A stretch of 64,000 bases of DNA from UBA5614 sp034678545 (GTDB lineage Bacteria > Cloacimonadota > Cloacimonadia > Cloacimonadales > Cloacimonadaceae). Position 1 is the stretch's first letter. Each line of letters begins with the position of its first letter. The stretch is taken from NCBI GenBank assembly GCA_034678545.1, contig JAXDBS010000032.1, positions 83,973 through 147,972 on the forward strand, given 5' to 3'. Below the pieces are notes generated by a model. It made no database searches. It worked only from the letters and a program-made list of their open reading frames with translations, and was not told where the DNA came from. The translations under genes and the position numbers were made by a program. Shown here piece by piece: positions 59,691 through 64,000 of this stretch.

Positions 59691-62105
59691 TCAGTATCTC
59701 TTGTTGTCGCGGGTCTGGAACTTGAGCGCGTCGGGCAGGCTGAGGTTGAAGAGCACGATCCGGTAGTCCCAGAAATTGGTCCGGCGGGTGAAACTGATGT
59801 CCAGCTTCCAGCAGTGCAGGAGGCGGCTGACATTGATGGACTGGGAGATCAGTTTGCTGTCCTTTACGTTGTAATAGCTGGAATAGCTGAGTTCCCAGTT
59901 GGAGGTGAGCTTGCAGGCGGCGCTCAGGCGCAGGTTGTTGTTGCGCGGGTGCAAAATGTTACGGTCGGTGCTCAGGTCCTGTGAAAGGCTGAGGCTCCAG
60001 TCGGCGCTCAGGGCGGTGGCCGAGGCGGGTATGGGCTGGCCGCCCACGGAGTCTTCGACGGGCACGTAGGCGGAAAACAGGTCGCTTTTCCGGCGCGGGA
60101 AATAGTCTTTGTAGGAAGCGCTGCCGCTCACCTGCAGGGAGTGCGAAAAATACTGGCTGCCGGGTTTCCAGTTCAGCCAGTGCAGTTGGTAGGGGTCCTG
60201 GGACAGGTTGTAGCTGGAGGAATAGTTCAGCTTCAGCCTGCCTGTCTCGTAAGCGGCGGGGCGGAAGTAGAAGGAGTGGGTCAGATTGTTGAACTGGCGT
60301 TCCTTTTTCTCCAGGTTGAGTCCGGTGCGCGCGCTCCAGCCGAAGACGTCGGTGAGCTTGCGCTCCTTCGCCTTGTCGGTCGCCTTCAGCTTGATCTGCC
60401 ATTTCTGGTCTAGGCCGAGGCTGATATTGCGGCTGCGCTCGGACTGGTTGAGCCCGATCCCGCCGAAGTAGTAAAATCTGTCGTTCCCGGAAAAATCAGG
60501 GCTGTAGCCGAAGGAGACGGAAGGCGTGATGATGTGGAGGACGGATGAGACATAAAACTCAGGCAGGTTGCGGATGCCGTAAACGGTGAAGTTGGCGCTG
60601 CTGGAGGCGGAGTATTCGTTGCCTCGCACCCACTTGTCATCGTTGCGGTCGCGGTCCATCCAGGCTTCGCCGTAGCTGAAGGCCTGGGTCAGGTTAAGCC
60701 AGCCAAACGCCTTGTAGCTGTAGTTTAGTCCCAGGTTGTGCTTGAGTCCGAGGTGATGTTCGTTGAGATAGCTTACGCCGGTGCTGTCCAGCGTATTGTC
60801 CCATAAATAGTCGCTCCAGTCGCGGCTCTTGGCGCGCAGGTAGCCTGTGTGGTCCAGCCTCACGTTGTAGCTGTAGTTGAAATTGGTCCACCACTTGTTG
60901 CGGACTTCGAGGCCGCTTTTCCTGGTGAAGATCTCGTGCACGGGCCGGGTGGGCAGGGAAAAGGTGGCGGAGGGCAGGCTCACGTTGACCGTGTTGTTGA
61001 TCAGGTCCTCGCTGTAAGTGGCGCCGGCGTTCAGGTAGGAACTGAGCAACGGCCGGCGGTAGGAAAGGGTGGACGTGATGCGCTGGGCCAGGGATTCGTC
61101 GATGTCCGTGCTGCTTTCCCAGATGCGCTTGTTGCTTATATAGTCGATGTTGGCGTCGAAGGTGGATTTCTCCCCCAGTTCCTGGTGGTGGCTGCCGCGG
61201 ATGGAATAATCCACGTTGGTGGCGTATCCGGAAATGTTTTTCTGGAGCGAGGTGTCGAAATTGCCGTTAAGCAGGTAGCGCTTGGCGTAGCGCGTTTCCA
61301 GGTTCACCTTCCAGCCAGTTTTTTCCATCAGGTCCAGGGCGATGGTGGCGTCGGCGTAATCCTTCCAGGGATAATAAAAGGCGATGTTGCGGATGTATCT
61401 GCCGTCCACCGTGTTGTAGCCGGGTTCGGGGATGAGCAGGCCCAGCTGCCTGCCACGTTTGATGGAAAAAGTGATGTAGGGAAAGTAGAAAATCGGCATG
61501 TGATTGACGTAGGCTACGACAGGTTTGCCCACGATTTTGTCGCCCTGGTAGAGGCGCATCCGGCGTGACTGGAACCAGAAATCCGGCTCCTGGTCGTCAC
61601 AGGTGGTGAATCTCCCGTCGTCAATGTCATAGATCCCGTCGCCGATCTTGCGGACCTCGCGTCCGTAATAGAAACCCTTGTCCAGGCGGCTGGCCGCGTC
61701 CTGCAGCACCCCCGTCTGCGAATTGACGTCATAGCGGACCTCGCTGCCGATCAGGACCTGGTCGTTGTCCTGCATGACAGTGCGCCCCGAGGAGAAGGCG
61801 CGATCCTTTTTCAGGTCGATGCGCAGGCTGTCGGCCGAGATGGTCGAGGTCTGGTATTGCACGGAAGTATTTCCGTAGAGATAGATCTGTTCCGTATCGT
61901 AATGATAGGCGACGCTGTCCGCTGCGTAGAAGAGGGAATCCAATTTGGCCGCGGCAGTGCCGAGTGTGTCGGACAGCCCGATCACAGTATCAGCAAGACC
62001 TGGCTCAGTTTCTGACGGCGCGGCTTGCGCACCCAGGGACAGGCTGCCAAGCCAGGCCAGGATTAACGTGGCCAGTCCAATCAGGGCTTGCCTTTGTCCT
62101 CTCAT
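59691..62105 (-). CDS. lptD: LptD-like outer-membrane LPS assembly protein
   Basis: This protein of about 804 residues has a signal peptide (ALIGLATLILAWLGSLSLGA), an OstA-type N-terminal domain (YLYGNTSVQYQTSTISADSL, then GRTVMQDNDQVLIGSEVRYD), the segment GRFTTCDDQEPDFWF and MPIFYFPYITFSIKRGRQLG typical of LptD, and a long aromatic-rich beta barrel to the end. It would insert lipopolysaccharide at the cell surface. Starts are unclear: a TTG at 62174 has a strong GGAGGAGG but gives an acidic, unlikely signal peptide, while the ATG at 62105 gives MRGQRQ and overlaps the stop of a short leader frame. I chose the latter. The gene precedes gmhB on the same strand by 68 bases. Confidence 0.85.
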   Translation of the reverse strand: MRGQRQALIGLATLILAWLGSLSLGAQAAPSETEPGLADTVIGLSDTLGTAAAKLDSLFYAADSVAYHYDTEQIYLYGNTSVQYQTSTISADSLRIDLKKDRAFSSGRTVMQDNDQVLIGSEVRYDVNSQTGVLQDAASRLDKGFYYGREVRKIGDGIYDIDDGRFTTCDDQEPDFWFQSRRMRLYQGDKIVGKPVVAYVNHMPIFYFPYITFSIKRGRQLGLLIPEPGYNTVDGRYIRNIAFYYPWKDYADATIALDLMEKTGWKVNLETRYAKRYLLNGNFDTSLQKNISGYATNVDYSIRGSHHQELGEKSTFDANIDYISNKRIWESSTDIDESLAQRITSTLSYRRPLLSSYLNAGATYSEDLINNTVNVSLPSATFSLPTRPVHEIFTRKSGLEVRNKWWTNFNYSYNVRLDHTGYLRAKSRDWSDYLWDNTLDSTGVSYLNEHHLGLKHNLGLNYSYKAFGWLNLTQAFSYGEAWMDRDRNDDKWVRGNEYSASSSANFTVYGIRNLPEFYVSSVLHIITPSVSFGYSPDFSGNDRFYYFGGIGLNQSERSRNISLGLDQKWQIKLKATDKAKERKLTDVFGWSARTGLNLEKKERQFNNLTHSFYFRPAAYETGRLKLNYSSSYNLSQDPYQLHWLNWKPGSQYFSHSLQVSGSASYKDYFPRRKSDLFSAYVPVEDSVGGQPIPASATALSADWSLSLSQDLSTDRNILHPRNNNLRLSAACKLTSNWELSYSSYYNVKDSKLISQSINVSRLLHCWKLDISFTRRTNFWDYRIVLFNLSLPDALKFQTRDNKRY

Positions 62106-62179
62106 CGCGATCCGCATATCATTATTTTCATATTTATTAACAAATCCCTGCCACTCAGCCCGGATGTCAAGCAATTCAT
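62102..62179 (-). CDS. Possible 25-codon leader peptide coupled to lptD
   Basis: An ATG with AAGGAGGAGG directly upstream opens a frame reading MNCLTSGLSGRDLLINMKIM and then ICGSR. Its TGA overlaps the lptD ATG in an ATGA arrangement. If real, ribosomes would load here and reinitiate at lptD. The Shine-Dalgarno could instead serve the TTG at 62174 in the lptD frame. Confidence 0.3.
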   Translation of the reverse strand: MNCLTSGLSGRDLLINMKIMICGSR

Positions 62180-62211
62180 CCTCCTCCTTCCCTGCAGGTC
62201 GCGCTGACGCT

Positions 62212-62252
62212 GCGAGGATTCAACGCGGATAAGACCACTGCAGAATCCTCGC
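62212..62252. repeat. Perfect 10-base inverted repeat upstream of lptD
   Basis: GCGAGGATTC at 62212-62221 is complementary to GAATCCTCGC at 62243-62252 with 21 bases between. In a leftward transcript it would form a hairpin about 35 bases before the leader-frame Shine-Dalgarno. No T run follows. Confidence 0.5.
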
Positions 62253-62321
62253 TGCTTTATGAAGCAGGCGGTAGTGCAATTACAGGATTGAGTCAATTAG
62301 TATCAGACAGCAAGAAACAGC

Positions 62322-62351
62322 TTGACATGATTTCTGTTGGTATAATATATT
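62322..62351 (+). promoter_or_regulatory. Possible rightward promoter
   Basis: TTGACA at 62322-62327 and TATATT at 62346-62351 are 18 bases apart in AT-rich sequence. A transcript from here would have a leader of about 340 bases before the secreted-protein gene. Confidence 0.4.
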
Positions 62352-62695
62352 GAAGATGTGCTTTGACACAGCTAAGGATCACCTGAAAGGCATTTTCCTG
62401 AAAGCTTGCATATATATTGTTCATATAGCATACCGACATGGACAATTCATGCTTAATACATAAACGGTATAAGTCTTTTACTGGGAGGAGGTGGTTGCTT
62501 GGCTGCTGATTTTACAACTTTAACTATTCAAGGACTGGTTGTCGATGCTCGGGGCGATGAGGCGTTTTTTCCTGTTTTGGGCTCGGGATAGATTATGGGA
62601 TCCAAATGCCTCTTCATTCATCAATCACGTGTTGCTATCCCAATTAATAAACTTTCTGACACAATTGCTAACTGTTTTTAAGGAGGAGTTATCCA

Positions 62696-63838
62696 ATGAA
62701 AAAAGTATTTATCATTATGGCAATCCTTGCGATTTCCATCCATGCTCTCATAGCTCAAGGTGAAATATTACCGCTTCCAGCCGTGAACAATCCAAATTGT
62801 AACACCTCGACCTGGGTGGAGGCTTTGCCTTTTGATTTGTTTACCCAATTATACATCAGGTATTATCCATTGGGAAGCACGCCGCCAGCGCAATGGCTGC
62901 CAATGGATTGGAATTGGACAGGGCCCGGGGGGGAGGATTATCATTATTCTTACTCTGTGCCTCCACAGGCATTGGAGTCTGTCATCCAATATGAGCTTTA
63001 TGGCTGGTTTAATGGGATTGACATTTACATGGGACCCTACGCATATGAGGTGAATGATCCGACCTGGCTCAAGTATGATACATACGAAATAATCGACCCG
63101 CACTCATTTTTCAGCCCGCCCCAGAACATTGCCGACACTTATGGCGTCCTAGTCCGTTTCGAGAACAAATTCTGGAATACTGGTATCTGGATGTATCTGC
63201 TTACAGTTGAGACCTTCTTTGAAAGTACTCCGGCCATGGATATGGAATTGAAGGTGTATCTGGATACGGATGAAGATCCCATGAATGGATTAACCCCGTA
63301 TGGGCCGATAATAATCCAGCCAGGGGGCGGTGTCTCGGGCTCTCACTACTACTATAATCTTTACAATCATTATCCGTTGGAATACGTGTTGATAGATCCC
63401 CAATACAAGTATTTCTATGTTGGCTTTGAGAACTTGCCTCAGTTAGTAAGAACAGGCTGGCATTACAACATGTATCATAATTCATATTGCAGATTGTTTA
63501 AGGCCGGCGATCCCATTTATAACGGAGATATATTTGATGCCTCCGTCTCTCCACTCTCCAATGAAGGCGGGTGGCGGGTCGGGGCCTATGTGTCTGCTAC
63601 CCCACAAAACATTGCTGTTACTGTCCCAGGTGGAATATACACTCCTGTCATTACCTGGGATAAGTATCCGCATGCCACAAGCTACAACATCTATCGAGCA
63701 ACTGAACCTGATGCAGAATGGCCGGGCGACTGGGATGAGGTAGAGCTAAATTGGATTCCTACTGATCTGGATTATCCCATTTGGATAGACTTGTATCCAG
63801 GCCCCAACGAGTATTATAGAGTGACGGCAAATTTCTGA
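62696..63838 (+). CDS. Secreted protein of unknown function
   Basis: This 380-residue protein has a signal peptide (MKKVFIIMAILAISIHALIA) and is extraordinarily rich in Tyr, Trp and Pro (for example YYPLGSTPPAQWLPMDWNWT and GSHYYYNLYNHYPLEYVLI). The last 80 residues (PQNIAVTVPGGIYTPVITWD...YNIYRATEPD...YYRVTANF) look like one fibronectin type III domain. There is no FlgD-like sorting tail after it, unlike other secreted proteins here. AAGGAGGAG lies upstream of the start. Composition is more AT-rich than the genome average. Function unknown; a surface carbohydrate- or protein-binding role is possible. Confidence 0.75.
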   Translation: MKKVFIIMAILAISIHALIAQGEILPLPAVNNPNCNTSTWVEALPFDLFTQLYIRYYPLGSTPPAQWLPMDWNWTGPGGEDYHYSYSVPPQALESVIQYELYGWFNGIDIYMGPYAYEVNDPTWLKYDTYEIIDPHSFFSPPQNIADTYGVLVRFENKFWNTGIWMYLLTVETFFESTPAMDMELKVYLDTDEDPMNGLTPYGPIIIQPGGGVSGSHYYYNLYNHYPLEYVLIDPQYKYFYVGFENLPQLVRTGWHYNMYHNSYCRLFKAGDPIYNGDIFDASVSPLSNEGGWRVGAYVSATPQNIAVTVPGGIYTPVITWDKYPHATSYNIYRATEPDAEWPGDWDEVELNWIPTDLDYPIWIDLYPGPNEYYRVTANF

Positions 63839-63870
63839 CAAATCACTGTTTTGATAATCGGGGTAGAATT

Positions 63871-63898
63871 CCGGCACCGGCAGGTGCCGGTTTGTTTT
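63871..63898 (+). terminator. Intrinsic terminator after the last gene
   Basis: CCGGCACC pairs with GGTGCCGG (eight pairs, four-base loop) and is followed by TTTGTTTT, 32 bases after the stop codon. Confidence 0.85.
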
Positions 63899-64000
63899 AT
63901 CAGACAGCCTTTGCTCATGGGAAGCAGGTGCTGCCCTGGGGACAAAGATTTGAATGATAAATGTATCCGCGATTTGTGCAGAAAAAGATTGACAAGGACA

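Larger units (their letters stand above)
62180..62695. other. Divergent intergenic region between lptD and a secreted-protein gene
   Basis: No gene is supported in these 516 bases. The part near lptD has an inverted repeat (62212-62252); the middle has a possible rightward promoter (62322-62351). The rest, 62360-62690, is AT-rich with no feature I recognise and may be a long leader of the rightward gene. Confidence 0.5.

Noticed and set aside
1..64000. tRNA, rRNA and tmRNA genes
   Set aside because: Intergenic regions were read on both strands for T-arm, CCA-end and rRNA signatures and none was found. A covariance scan would be more sensitive.

Overview
The window reads as one contig of a GC-rich, diderm, anaerobic bacterium. 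Outer-membrane biogenesis (an LptD-like protein and the heptose phosphatase GmhB), secreted proteins ending in a FlgD-like sorting domain (one subtilase, one small secreted protein), acetate kinase, class I (Fe-S, oxygen-sensitive) fumarase and molybdenum hydroxylases together suggest a fermentative member of the FCB group; Cloacimonadota is my best guess, by inference only. No rRNA or tRNA gene was seen.

Layout. 1-4.1 kb (leftward): the start of a PhnE-like permease, malic enzyme, and a two-subunit class I fumarase. 3.7-5.0 kb: a cysteine-rich DUF6485-like protein, a DUF58 protein and a tiny membrane protein. 5.4-21.9 kb: a large two-winged purine/hydantoin catabolic locus. The left wing is read leftward: ssnA, ygeY, a PLP lyase/threonine synthase-like enzyme, a hydantoinase-like amidohydrolase, a Mo-hydroxylase large subunit and its 2Fe-2S subunit. 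The right wing is read rightward: a fused Fe-S/FAD subunit, a second Mo subunit, a dihydropyrimidine-dehydrogenase-like flavoprotein, a membrane-anchored ferredoxin and a CcdA-like membrane protein. Between the wings lies a candidate structured leader RNA with an intrinsic terminator in front of ssnA. The genes fit oxidation/ring opening of N-heterocycles with electrons passed through Fe-S carriers.

21.9-27.3 kb: secreted proteins, including a 1107-residue subtilase with a repeat region. 27.4-33.5 kb: a leftward run pgsB-pgsC-pgsW, two unknown envelope proteins, a small acidic protein and gpsA; it looks like a poly-gamma-glutamate system without PgsA. 33.7-38.3 kb: two overlapping sensor kinases of the same architecture, the second of which has lost its phosphoacceptor histidine. 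38.3-39 kb: a nest of dispersed intergenic repeats. 39-41.1 kb: a GNAT enzyme and two unknown genes.

41.1-49.7 kb is an accessory island: a second leftward terminator-linked hairpin RNA, inverted and tandem repeats, then an AT-rich Type III restriction-modification pair (Mod, Res with an extra C-terminal domain), a small membrane protein, a GmrSD/DUF262 protein with an HNH motif, a small Myb-like protein, and three decayed copies of the same protein C-terminus. 49.8-55.4 kb: acetate kinase, a hybrid PAS/GAF kinase, an S4 RNA-binding protein, a membrane metallopeptidase and an archease-like protein. 55.4-64 kb: a copper P-type ATPase, an EamA transporter, gmhB, lptD with a possible coupled leader peptide, and a secreted protein of unknown function.

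All assignments come from reading motifs by eye; no database was searched.
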